From Deinandra increscens subsp. villosa (Eukaryota; Streptophyta; Magnoliopsida; Asterales; Asteraceae), in the NCBI GenBank assembly GCA_039602395.1, contig JBCNJP010000212.1, positions 65,902-129,901 on the forward strand: a stretch of 64,000 nucleotides of DNA. Reading direction: 5' to 3'. Of the stretch, positions 44,727-54,258 are shown piece by piece. Each line of letters begins with the position of its first letter. Within the stretch, counting starts at the first letter, position 1. The notes beneath the pieces were generated by a model that was not told the origin of the DNA, made no database searches, and was given only the letters and a program-made list of their open reading frames with translations. A program made the position numbers and the translations under genes.

Positions 44727-45118
44727 TGTTGGGCTATATATTTTAGAGGCATGAACATTAGTTATGGGCTTAGTTGTTAATGGGCTTTTGGGCTTTGTTA
44801 GTGGGTTTTTATAGTAATTATGATTGGGCCATGTGGGCTTCATTCATGTTTACGATTCTTGTAATAGGTTTACATGAGGTACTATATAAGCCTCATGTGT
44901 TTATGATTCAAGCTAAGCTTTTCTAATACTATTTACGATTTCGGTGCTCATTCTAGTTTACGATCAGCTTCAAACTTGTAGTGATTCTCATTCAAGATTA
45001 GATCTTTACCCTAGATCTAGTCTATTTCTTCTACTTGTTTCTTGAATCAATCACACACGAGGATTCCGCACTCGTTTGTGATTAGATATCGTGTTCGTGA
45101 TCAGATTTCGGACCTACA
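44727..45118 (+). repeat. Inner copia 3' LTR
   Basis: 392 bp, same ends as the 5' LTR. Differences by eye: GGGCTTAG for GGGATTAG, one base lost in ACTATTTACG, one base lost in TTTCGGTGC, and TTTACGATC for TTTACAATC. Confidence 0.95.
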
Positions 45119-45388
45119 GAGATCACAGGAAGAGAAATGGGAAAAGTGGTGTTATATGTGGATAATAAATCTGCTATTGCACTAATGAAAAATCCTGTGT
45201 TTCATGGTAGGTCCAAACACATTCACTTAAGGTATCATTACATAAGGGAATGTATTGAAACAGGGAAGATAGAAGTGAACTTTGTTGGAAGTAATATGCA
45301 GAAAGCAGACATTATGACAAAGGCTCTAGCAAGGTTAAAATTTGGAGAAATGAGAGATATGCTAGGAGTTGCAGACTACAAAGTATAA
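45119..45388 (+). pseudogene. Outer copia RNase H, C-terminal part after the nested insertion
   Basis: It resumes with the repeated GAGAT and then VVLYVDNKSAIALMKNPVFHGRSKHI and the standard copia end (YIRECIETGKIEVNFV, ADIMTKALARLKFGEMRDMLGV). Together with 37500-37735 it accounts for a full RNase H domain, showing the nested element removed nothing except by duplicating five bases. Confidence 0.9.
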
Positions 45389-45551
45389 TTTGAAAGATAA
45401 AAATCAGTTACTTGATTTATAGTAATGGGAATCAAGCACATTAGTTCATATAAACCCAATGGGTCACTGATGAGCAATGCTAATGTTTGGTAATTATTAC
45501 TTGAGTTAAGTAATTGATGGGTAATTGACAACTTTAAATTACGGGGGAGAA
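45389..45551 (+). promoter_or_regulatory. Outer copia 3' untranslated tail and polypurine tract
   Basis: Non-coding sequence between the RNase H stop and the LTR. The tract GGGGGAGAA ends directly before the TG of the LTR, as expected for plus-strand priming. Confidence 0.7.
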
Positions 45552-45890
45552 TGTTGGGGTGTTAACTTCTATTAACATAAGTTTGGATGGTAAGTAAATA
45601 ATTATAAAGTTTGCAGAGACTGATTGTGTAAATTTCATACACTACAATCGGGTTATAAAATGTGTGGATAGATTGTGTGTCTCTGGTAAACTTTAGGGAC
45701 CTAAATTGTAAAATGTTTGTTAATGTTTGTTAAGCTGATTAACAGCTATATTAGCCAATGATCTTAGATTTAGGAGTAATAAGTTCTTCAGTTTTCTTTG
45801 TATCAATTTGATTTCAATAAAATCTCTCTCGTTTCCATTGTCAAATTCGTATTAATTCTTGATCTAGAATCCAATTGAAAACTTCAATCT
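45552..45890 (+). repeat. Outer copia 3' LTR (end approximate)
   Basis: It starts TGTTGGGGTGTTAACTTC after the purine tract and includes a polyadenylation-like AATAAAATCTCTCTCG near 45816. The 5' LTR is not in the assembled sequence, so the end (given near AAAACTTCA) is approximate. Confidence 0.6.
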
Positions 45891-46340
45891 TGATGTCCAT
45901 TTTTATCCTCTAACCTCTTACCTCTCGGATTTCAAACTTATTGCATATACAAGTGATTATATATATATCATCGGTTATTTGTAAACTGTACATGAATTTA
46001 ACCATCATCTGTTACATGAATGTGTTGATTGTAATATAAAAAAATATATAACAACTGAACGGCTTGCTGGAACTAAACTTTGCCACAGAATCATACATTG
46101 ACTTTTGAGTTACACATTTAAAACTCCTACAAGAAAAATAGATAATATTTGTGGACCAAAATCAGTGTCACCTATATCATGCTATGAATATGGCATATGG
46201 TGTTGTTATATAAATGGCGTTGGAGATTTGAACTATAAAATGCGATGTGGGTTAAATAGTTAAAAATATTCACAGTGAGGAGACGTGTAATGGAGTTGCG
46301 AGATTGGGAAGTGGCACTTGAAACGGTATATGCAAGTTAA
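45891..46340. other. AT-rich spacer
   Basis: No gene or clear repeat seen apart from a short ATATATAT run near 45960. Confidence 0.4.
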
Positions 46341-46535
46341 TTCTTCAACTTCATGAAAAAGATATTATTCCTTTAAATTTGATTCAGAAATAGGTTGGTG
46401 ATGGTTCGGGTAAATGCTTCTGGACCGATACGTGGGTAGGGGATACTCAGTTGGTGTCATACCGTCAATGTGGGACTAGCCAAATTGGTAGATATATAAG
46501 CCTCTTAGATTCGTGGATGGGTGTGTTTAGGTTCC
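46341..46535 (+). pseudogene. LINE reverse-transcriptase C-terminal remnant
   Basis: Plus-strand reading LHEKDIIPLNLIQK, a stop, then VGDGSGKCFWTDTWVGDTQL. VGDGs..rFW.D.WlGd.pL is a strong signature of the region just after the RT domain of plant non-LTR (LINE) elements, before the zf-RVT domain. Only this short piece remains, continuing as GRYISLLDSWMGV. Confidence 0.65.
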
Positions 46536-46757
46536 TCTACTCGAAAGGTAAATGTATGATTTGTCTACATCCCACTCTCCTCAGACCCTATTAATAGTAC
46601 CAATGTGCTATTCGTGGAACTTTATTGGGTTTGGTTGTTGATGTTTTACGTTGTTGTTGTAAGCCTCTTATATTTAAGATCATGGGTTCAGTCCCTAATA
46701 ATAATATTTCTAGTGTAATATAGAAGTAAATAGTGGATGGGTGTGTTTAGGTTCCTT
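46513..46757. repeat. 23-bp direct repeat flanking the SINE region
   Basis: TGGATGGGTGTGTTTAGGTT plus CCT occurs at 46513-46535 and again at 46735-46757, bracketing the SINE-like piece. It could be a long target duplication or a small segmental duplication. Confidence 0.75.
46543..46661 (+). mobile_element. Au-like SINE, 3' part
   Basis: GAAAGGTAAATGTATGATTT, then CTACATCCCACTCTCCTCAGACCC, then TTTATTGGGTTTGGTTGTTG with a TTGTTGTTGT tail matches the arrangement of the plant Au SINE 3' half (...CATC-CCCTCC-CAGACCC...ACTGGGT-TTGTTGTTGT). The 5' Pol III boxes are missing or degraded. Recognised from memory of the consensus. Confidence 0.6.
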
Positions 46758-46835
46758 CAGAATCTTAATTGCATAACCCGTCTGCTTTAATGAATTAAAT
46801 CTCATTGTTGTCTTGTGTTACTAGGATATTTTATT

Positions 46836-47253
46836 GGAAAATTGGATTTAAATAATCCTAAGTTTTGGGGGTTGGCCGGTAATAATCTCACTTTCAATAA
46901 TAACCGTCAGTGGTCTCAACTTTTACTATATTTATTGATAGTGGTCTGGCCGTTAAAAATCTTAACGCCGTTAAGTTTTTGATGACGTGGCAGCTGACGT
47001 GGATATTTATTTAAATTATTTTTGCCACATCACCATCTTCATCCTCATATCTTTTTCCACCCCACCACCACCACCTGCAACCCTCCGCCACCCAGCGAGC
47101 CTGGTCCTCCGACGAACTCTGATGAACTCCGCCACCAACAACCCTTTTTTTCCCGACCACTTGCAACCACCGCCACCAATAACTTGTTTAGTGATCAACT
47201 ATAACACCTTAAATAGTAACATTCATCTAAAAGTGACTGACTTTTTTTTTCTT
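46836..47253 (+). mobile_element. Lone MULE terminus with captured-looking sequence
   Basis: It starts GGAAAATTGGATTTAAATAA, the same terminal 20 bases as the MULE at 58472-59454. Internal words are comparable (TAACGCCGTTAA, AATAATAACCG). Downstream is GC- and Pro-codon-rich (CCACCCCACCACCACCACC). No matching inverted terminus was found to the right before other insertions begin, so the element is truncated or its other end lies beyond nested insertions. Confidence 0.5.
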
Positions 47254-47479
47254 GAGTTAAATACGATTTGCGTCCCTGTGGTTTGGCGATTTTAACGCTT
47301 TGAGTCCATTTTTCAAATTATTAACAAATCCCACCTTATGGTATTATTTTTTTGCCATTTGAGTCCCTAGGACTAACGGAGTTAAATTTTCAGTTAACTC
47401 CAAGGGCATATTAGTCATTTCACAAAGGAGGGACTATCTATGTAATTTAGTTAAAGTTATATTATATTTAAAAATACAA

Positions 47480-47815
47480 GCAGTGGACCACCATCACCAC
47501 ATTGCATACCGTCATTATCCGCACCCACACCAAGTTCACAGTTGTTTCCGGCGAAAACCTCGCTGCCGCCTCTCTCTTTTCTCCGGCAAACCCAATCGCC
47601 GTCACTTCCCCTCTCTCATTTAATGTTTTTATTAAAGGAGAAACTAACACACAAGTACAACCTATAGTAGTTCTTTTGGCAGCCGATGGCGATGCTGGTA
47701 GGCCGGCAGGGATCTTGCTCCATCTTCATCATCCAAACCCTAGTTTTTGTATAGTGAGCAGATCCCCTTGCATATACATAGACAACCCCCCCCCCCCCAA
47801 TTATCCCCATTACTA
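47480..47815 (+). other. MULE interior upstream of the LARP6-like fragment
   Basis: GC-rich sequence with open reading but no recognised protein (GENLAAASLFSPANPIAV). It may be 5' untranslated sequence captured with the gene or a second captured fragment. A C-run of about 13 at 47789 precedes the ATG region. Confidence 0.4.
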
Positions 47816-48360
47816 TGGCTCAAGAACCCTCATCTTCATCCCGGCCAAACCCTATAATCTCCTATCAATCATGACGATCTTTAGGAAACGCCTCCTGTTA
47901 CTTCAATTTCTACTGATAGCAACGATCCGTCACTCACACATAGCGTAGCATTCAGCCGTCTCAACGCCAAGGCGCCGGAATTCGTCCCTCGCACCACCAC
48001 CGTCGCGGCGCGGCCTCATCGTCTACCGGCAGCACTAGTGTCACTAGCCGCCCCGATCTGTCTCAGCCGCGGCTAGTGATTTCCCCTCCTCCGACGTCTC
48101 ACGGGATAATTCATGTATATACGTCGCCTAAATCTCCTTTTCATGCTCCGATCCCGACATATGTGCCTGTTTCTGTACCGGTTCCGGTGCCCGTTCAAAA
48201 TCACAGCCATCCACGCCCGTTTAATGGCGGTGGTACAGGGTTCTTGATCAGAAGGATGTTTCAATTCAAGCTCAGCGAACAGTTCATGGAAATCTAGATT
48301 TAGAAGATGGTCTCACTGATCTGATGGAGCTGCTCAAAAGATCATTAATCTGGCAGGATT
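47816..48360 (+). pseudogene. Captured N-terminal fragment of a LARP6-like RNA-binding protein (PAM2 region)
   Basis: Starting at ATG 47816 (MAQEPSSSSRPNP) and continuing through frame changes: STDSNDPSLTHSVAFS, then SRLNAKAPEFVPR, a PAM2 motif (binds the MLLE domain of poly(A)-binding protein), then ISPPPTSHGIIHVYTSPKSP and VPVPVQNHSHP. This order (Ser-rich, PAM2, Pro-rich HGxxHxY, VPVQNH) is what I recall for the N-terminus of plant LARP6b/c. The La and RRM domains are absent. At least two frameshifts and a stop show it is non-coding here. Assignment from memory of the family; moderately sure. Confidence 0.65.
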
Positions 48361-48808
48361 ATGTCCCTATTTCTACCGCCCCTATCTCATGTCGCCGCCG
48401 TCCGTCCACCGTCCAACACCCACCCACTTCTGGACAGGGGCTGCCGGATTTTAAGGAGTTTTCGGATGGGTTGGGTGAAAAGACAGACTTTGTTTTTTTA
48501 TTTATTTAATTTTAAAATCTCTAATAAAATTACAAAAATAGTCCCTTGATTTTGATAAATTATATAAGTAATACCTCATAAGTAAAATGACTAAAATGTC
48601 CTTTTCAGTTAACAGAAAAAATCTAACCCCATTAGGCCCAGGGACTCAATTGGCAACGGAATGAAAACATGAGGTTCAATTTGTTAAGAAAAACAACCAT
48701 GAGGCGAGATTTGTTAATAATTTGGAAAATGGACTCAAATGGTTAAAATCGCCAAACCACAGGGACGCAAATCGTATTTAACTCTTTTTTCTTTTTTCTT
48801 TGAAACCG

Positions 48809-49439
48809 TAAGGATGGGGGGTATGGTTACCTAAGGCAACCATTTGAATCATAGAACCAACCAATCATGTTGTCCCAACAGGAGAGAGAAAAAATATGTC
48901 TAAATGATGTTTTGGAGGTGGGTATAGTTGCCTAAATGTTTAGGCAAACTTTTTTATTTTTATTTTTTAACTTTTTATTTAAACTAAAACATATAAAATT
49001 AAACTAAAACATTCATTATAAAATAAAAACATAAAAATTCATTAAATTAAAAAAAGTTACAAAGTCCTAAAAATAAAAAATTACCAAATCCTAAAAATAA
49101 AAAGTTATTGGGTTTTTATAGGAAAATGAGAGTGATTCCTTTTTTTTAGTTTTGTGGAGGAAAATGAGAAATAGAGGTGTAAAATTATTGAAGTTTTATT
49201 GGGTTTTTTATAGGGTTGTGGGTGAATTAAAAAAAATTGAAAAACTAGCCGTTGAAGAGGGCAACGGTCGAAAAAAAAACGGCTAATTTTTGGGTTATTT
49301 CTTTGGCAAACATTCGCCGAAAGTGGGAGAGGGGTTTCCCGAAAACAAGGATGCCGCATGGGGGGTATGGTCGCCGAGGGTTTGCCGAAGGTCGCCGAGA
49401 TTTGCCGAGGGGGTATGCCGAGACATGCCCCCATCCTAA
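48809..49439. mobile_element. Tourist-like MITE (PIF/Harbinger)
   Basis: Element 48812-49436 (625 bp) flanked by TAA on both sides (48809-48811 and 49437-49439). Ends GGATGGGGGGTATGG and, inverted, GGATGGGGGCATG. Subterminal regions hold CCGAGG/GCCG-rich words at right and GGTTACCTAAGGCAACC at left. The interior is AT-rich with a duplicated GGAAAATGAGA segment and no transposase. 3-bp TAA/TTA duplication is the superfamily signature. Confidence 0.8.
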
Positions 49440-49532
49440 CACCCCAAAGATGAAGATGAAGTTGCCGCCGTCAGGTGCAATACTTTGTAAACCGTATTGT
49501 TCTTTGAAAACGTATCGTTCTAAACACCTTAA
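49440..49532. other. Short spacer between MITE and gypsy LTR
   Basis: 93 bp with no feature recognised; its GATGAAGATGAAGTTGCCGCC could be part of the captured-looking sequence of the MULE whose end lies at 46836. Confidence 0.35.
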
Positions 49533-52500
49533 TGTAACATCCCAAATTTTTAAATTGTTAAAAATGCTGTTAAATTCACGTTAAGCGTGGATTCTAAGTT
49601 AAGGGTACATTTAACTTAGTGTTCCTACAAGATAGTTACATGAAAGTTGGGGTTAAAACACGTAATTATGAGGTTAGTTGTGTAAATATAAAGTTTGGCG
49701 TTTTAAAATAACCTAAACACAACTAGAGGGACTTAATATGCAAATAAGGGATTTTGGTTAGACAAAATAGAAGAGGGATGGGGCTGGAACGTGAAATGCG
49801 ATATCCAGACCCCCAAACCCACCTTGTTCTTGCCCAAAAATCGAAATCAGAGATCAAGAGGTCTAAGGGCTGCGATTTTGGGGATTAAGCAAGAGTTTGG
49901 AAGCTATTCCCATTAACCAAGTGTTGGTGCTTATCAAGTAAGTAGCCCTTACGTAATTGCATGTTTAGGGTCCGAAAATTATGACTCAATTGGGTGTTTT
50001 AGGGCTGTGATTTCGTGCCTAATGGGTTATAATATGTTTATGTGAGGCGGTGAATACTTGCATGTTGAGAAATTAATCAAAATCACCAAGTTTTGGGTGC
50101 TTCAAACCCCAAAAACGAATTTCTTGTAATTAGTATAAAAGCTTGAAATTTGTATATTTTTGCAAAGTGTTATGAGGTATTGGTTAGTTTGTAATATGGC
50201 ATGTTGACATAGAACACAATCTTATGCAAGTTATGGAAAGAAACCTAAGCAAAGTAGGTGGAAATATCTTTGTTTTGAGTTATGCACATAAGGTATTCGA
50301 TGAAATGCCTAATTTAGATGAAATGCTCGAATTCATGATTAAATGTAGGAATGATACACTAATTGATATCATGAACTAAGAACGAGCATAAGTTGTGAAA
50401 TCTGTGATTGTAATATGTGTTAAATGGAATAATATAAAACCATAAAAATGATAAGAATCTAGTTGTGAGACTGTTTTGAAAGTGTTGTATAAGATCACTC
50501 GTATGTCCGTTTGGGATGTATGATATACGATGGGAAAGCTTGTTGTGAATACTATGTTTCGTGTTTGAACACTAGAAGCTGAATCTGATGTATAATGGGT
50601 CAAAATGACCCGTTAATATGGTCACTCAAATTTTCCAGCATGCTGTTTGGTTAAAATTAAGCTGCTGTCCTGTTTCTAGAAAAATCGTATAAAATCACAG
50701 AAAAATCGTTAGAAGGTGTGCCATATACGCCTGGAAAGGTCTTTCAGTGTACTACCTTTCATCTTTGATCATGGAATGCTAGGAAAATTCGTAGATGGGT
50801 CAAAAATGACCATTACAGCAGCATAGTTGAAAAAGTATACACAAAAATATTAACTTCTAAAATCAGTTAAGATTGAAGTTGTGATTACACTTGCTCTATA
50901 CATGTATGAAAGTTGAATATACATATTATATGACTTATATGATATGTGATTAGGGCAATTATATGTGTTCGTATGTAAATTGTGGTTGGACTTTATAAGT
51001 CAAAGTGGTGGTTTCAATTAGAACATAAAAAAATACGATTAATATGCAAAATGGAAATGGTTAGTATCTAAATGACTAAAATAGTCATGAAAGAGAATAC
51101 TAATGAGTTAAATGTTGACTATTGAAAAAGCTAGGTTTGAGCTTGGAATCATATGGGTCAACCGGATGAAGTGGTAAAGGACTTTGGGATGAATCGAGGT
51201 AAGTATTACTTACACCATAAAAGGTAACATCTTTGCTATGTTACACATTTCATATATATTTATCTATAGTTGCTTTAGAAATGAGATATGTATGTCGACT
51301 AGAAAAGCGATAGCCCTGGTGGGAAAGATATGTAATTGAGATTAATTAAGATATCAATCCGTTGGAGCCAAACTCCAATGATTTAAAGACGTAACAAACA
51401 AGGTTACATTATGACATCTTAGATGTGTAATGTTGAACCTTGTATGCTAACTTTACTTGAGAGCTACGTGGCTCATAAAAACAATAGTTATATTTTAAAG
51501 TGACAACGGTTGGTAAATGAATCGTAGGATTCATGCTAATGGGTCAAATGGGTTCATGAGAACCATATACAGGTGCAATTATAATTTGTTGGCTACATGG
51601 TTCATAGAAACCATAATAGATGGAACTATGATTGGTACATGAATCGTAGGACTCTAGTAATGGGTCATAATGGGTTAAATGACTCAAATGAGATATGCCA
51701 ATGAGTCTAAATTATATAACTTGTCATGTGGTATAGCGAAACCAAGACAAGTAAATAAAATGTGTTGTTGACAAACGTTCAAAGAATCATAGATAAACGT
51801 TTATTGATGTTAGTGTAGGGTTACTTAACAAAGGTAAACCATGACTCTATGTACAAGAGTTGCCTTGTAGCAATGTAAGTGCAAATTATGTAATTTTCCT
51901 ATGCGTAAACATGGTGGATTAGCCCATGTGCAATCACGGGTAAATACGTGAGACTTAACGGGTTAAATGGGTGAGTTCAATGGTGAACCCAATAAGTAAA
52001 TCATAGGCTTATAGCTTGTGGTAATGATGATTGCCGTGAAAATACGTTGTTTTGGCCTACGGTTAAAAGCAGGTTCGAAGGGATACGATGGGATAGTCCC
52101 GAATGAGTTCCTAACGAAAAAGTGCCACAAAAATGAAGGTGTGCACCAGTAGCCACCGTAGCTTACGGTGACCACCGTAGCTTACGGTGGCCACTGGCAC
52201 AAAACTGCACCGTGAGTCAGCTGGTAGCTACCGTAAGCTAGGGCCAGCCACCGTAGCTTACGGTGGCCACCGTAGCCTACTGTGGCGGCCACCCCAAATG
52301 TTGAATTCTGGCTATTTTCGCACCGATGGATCATCCCTCTTGCACCCAATTCGATTATTACTAATGAAATGAAGTTGAATGCAGGTAAAAGAAGCTGGTG
52401 ACGAGATTCCACATGATCGCTCGAAGAACCGAACACTTAACGGACGTTTCGTTATGACTTTCATTTTTAAATAGTGGTAATGTTAACCCAATTGAATGTC

Positions 52501-52636
52501 TTCTCTTTGGGAATTGAAAACCATGTCTCTGAGTTATGTATGTTAGATACCGCGTAACTCTTGAAAAATTTTCTGGGACCAAATTCTAAGTTAATGTTTT
52601 AACGTTATTTTTCACAAATATAACTCGGGTGTTACA
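49533..52636 (+). repeat. Gypsy 5' LTR
   Basis: TGTAACATCCCAAATTTTTA to ACTCGGGTGTTACA, 3104 bp, obeying TG...CA with an inverted TGTAACA/TGTTACA end. Contains near-repeats GAATCGTAGGAYTC (about 51520 and 51645) and the GTAGCTTAC hairpin cluster at 52153-52266, about 370-480 bp before its end. No second LTR copy in the window. Confidence 0.85.
52153..52266. repeat. GTAGCTTAC hairpin cluster in the gypsy LTR
   Basis: CCACCGTAGCTTACGGTGG (8-bp arms CCACCGTA/TACGGTGG, GCT loop) occurs at 52172-52190 and 52248-52266, and with the last G changed at 52153-52171. A decayed version CCACCGTAGCCTACTGTGG follows at about 52267, and the complementary word GTAAGCTA lies between them. Same motif as 7757-7885. 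Confidence 0.9.
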
Positions 52637-52639
52637 AGT

Positions 52640-52652
52640 TGGTATCAGAGCC
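52640..52652 (+). promoter_or_regulatory. Primer binding site, initiator tRNA-Met
   Basis: TGGTATCAGAGCC three bases after the LTR, identical to the site at 21571-21583. Confidence 0.92.
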
Positions 52653-53396
52653 GTGGTTTGAGGGATTCAAGTACGCGAAAGGTGCTTGAACTCAAACTCC
52701 GAGCTCGAGGTACGGGAAAAGTGTTCGGTTCAAGCTCGATCGGGAATCCAGGTGAGTAAAAGTTTGTATATTGTGGCATAGTTGTGAGTAGCTAGTGTAT
52801 GAACAAATGGTTAAACATATGTAGTTATCACATGGTAAAATATTTGATATAATGCTTAAAACTGTGAATAGCACGGAAGATTGTAAGCTCTAGAACCGTG
52901 AATTTTGTAAATGTTAGGGACAGATAGAAATGGGTTAATGCTAAGGCAAAAGACCTCGTATAAATCCGTGGGATTATTTGATAATGAGATGACATTGTAA
53001 CGAAGTAACATTGTGACAAGTAATTGTGCAATGTTGTATCTCGAATATATCTGTAAACGTAACAAGATAGCATTGTGACAAGTCCATTGGCAATGTTGTA
53101 TCTTGAAATGTGTAAGTGATGATGTTAATGAGGAGTAACCTTGATTGAGGTAAGGAAAGCTCTAAATGTGGCCTATTTTGACACCTTGATTTTTGTAGGA
53201 AAATTTCCTCCGAGCAAGTGGAAGGATAGTGAATGATCCGTATGCTTCCAAATGCATAAATGGGCAAGCTCCAAGGTACAACCAGGTGGGACTACCCAAC
53301 CTGGATTACACTTTGATAGATGGTAATGCATTCGCATGTGTCTAAATATAATCAAAATAAGAGTTTGGACCCATGAGGTCATAATTTGAAAATTGC

Positions 53397-53780
53397 AATA
53401 TAAAGAAAATGGAAACTGGTGAAGAACGACTCTTTAGGAGCCGTGAAACCAATATAAAGAAAATGGAAACTGGTGAAGAACGACTCTTTAGGAGCCGTGA
53501 AACCAATATAAAGAAAATGGAAACTGGTGAAGAACGACTCTTTAGGAGCTGTGAAACCAATACAAAGAAAATGGAAATTGGCGAAGAACGACTCTTTAGG
53601 AGCCGTGAAACCAATATAAAGAAAATGGAAACTGGTGAAGAACGACTCTTTAGGAGCCGTGAAACCAATATAAAGAAAATGGAAACTGGTGAAGAACGAC
53701 TCTTTAGGAGCCGTGAAACCAATACAAAGAAGATGGGAATTTGGTGAAGAACGACTCATTAATAGCCGTGAAACCAATTT
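53397..53780. repeat. 54-bp tandem array in the gypsy leader, about seven copies
   Basis: Units start AATATAAAGAAAATGGAAAC near 53397 and repeat every 54 bp (about 53451, 53505, 53559, 53613, 53667 and a diverged seventh near 53721). Each carries GAAGAACGACTCTTTAGGAG. Because 54 is a multiple of three, frames stay open on both strands by arithmetic, not by coding selection. Confidence 0.95.
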
Positions 53781-54258
53781 AATGGAATTGGCAATGGATA
53801 AAGCCATTAATTTGAAACAAGGTTGCATTCGGGATATCACTAGATGTACAAAGGATGAACCTTATGTGAAGTTGTTATAAGTGAAAGATTAATGAGTAAC
53901 CATGGAACTAAGAAGTTGAAACGGTCCCATGTCTTTAATTAATAAAGCCGTTGGGACGGTTTATTTACGTTGGTATGTGACATCGTAAAATTGTTAAAGG
54001 ATGCCAAGTTATATAATGTGATTGATTTTCATGTGATTTGGGTTAAAACCCAAGTCGAGAATTAAGTAAAATTTCGAAATGGAAAAATAAGAATAAGGAG
54101 AAACGGGTTATTGCATATGCTGGAAAATCCGTAACCCTATGAAATGACTAGATGTTTAACAAAAGGTGAGAAGTAACCTTGTTTAAACATAGTAAAAATT
54201 AATGATGTTGAGTCATGTTGATTCCCATGTAAGTTTTGTATAACTAATATGGAATTAA

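Larger units (their letters stand above)
37731..45123 (+). mobile_element. Inner Ty1/copia element lacking RT and RNase H, full-length with LTRs and target duplication
   Basis: Element 37736-45118 (7383 bp) flanked by GAGAT at 37731-37735 and 45119-45123. LTRs of 394 and 392 bp differ by two substitutions and two single-base indels by eye, so insertion is recent. Internal order: primer site, repeat-rich leader, 1087-codon gag frame, 653-codon protease/integrase frame, about 200-codon unrelated frame, purine tract. The 700 bp between the integrase frame and the 3' LTR hold no RT or RNase H motif. The element therefore cannot reverse-transcribe itself and must have been copied by enzymes from another element. 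Confidence 0.93.
35259..45890 (+). mobile_element. Outer Ty1/copia retrotransposon, interrupted by a second copia element
   Basis: It begins inside the gap and runs GAG-pre-integrase, integrase, RT and RNase H to 37735. It resumes after the nested element at 45119 with the RNase H C-terminus, then a non-coding tail, purine tract (GGGGGAGAA at about 45543-45551) and a 3' LTR starting TGTTGGGGTG at 45552. Stops and frameshifts in integrase and RT mark it as inactive before or after the nested insertion. Confidence 0.85.
47245..48793. mobile_element. Pack-MULE carrying a LARP6-like gene fragment
   Basis: Element 47254-48784 (1531 bp). Long terminal inverted repeats begin GAGTTAAATACGATTTGCGT on the left and end with the complement on the right, extending some 200-250 bp with decay (GGTTTGGCGATTTTAAC / GTTAAAATCGCCAAACC). 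A perfect 9-bp target duplication TTTTTTCTT flanks it (47245-47253, 48785-48793), the Mutator hallmark. The interior is GC-rich against an AT-rich background and contains a fragment of a host gene rather than a transposase. It would need a MULE transposase in trans. Confidence 0.9.
49533..54258 (+). mobile_element. Ty3/gypsy element, 5' part (LTR, primer site, leader), runs into gap
   Basis: 5' LTR 49533-52636 is followed by a tRNA-Met primer site and a leader with a 54-bp array. No gag frame appears in the 1.6 kb before the gap at 54259. The TGTAACATCCC start and LTR length of 3.1 kb suggest the chromovirus (Tekay-like) group. Whether it encodes proteins is hidden by the gap and lack of downstream matches. 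Confidence 0.82.

Noticed and set aside
47016..47295. Overlapping short frames in the Pro-rich sequence near 47.1 kb
   Set aside because: Several frames open at once because of CCA/CCG repeats; kept only as MULE interior.
53342..53840. Long open frames on both strands over the 54-bp array
   Set aside because: The period is a multiple of three, so openness is automatic; no start context or domain.
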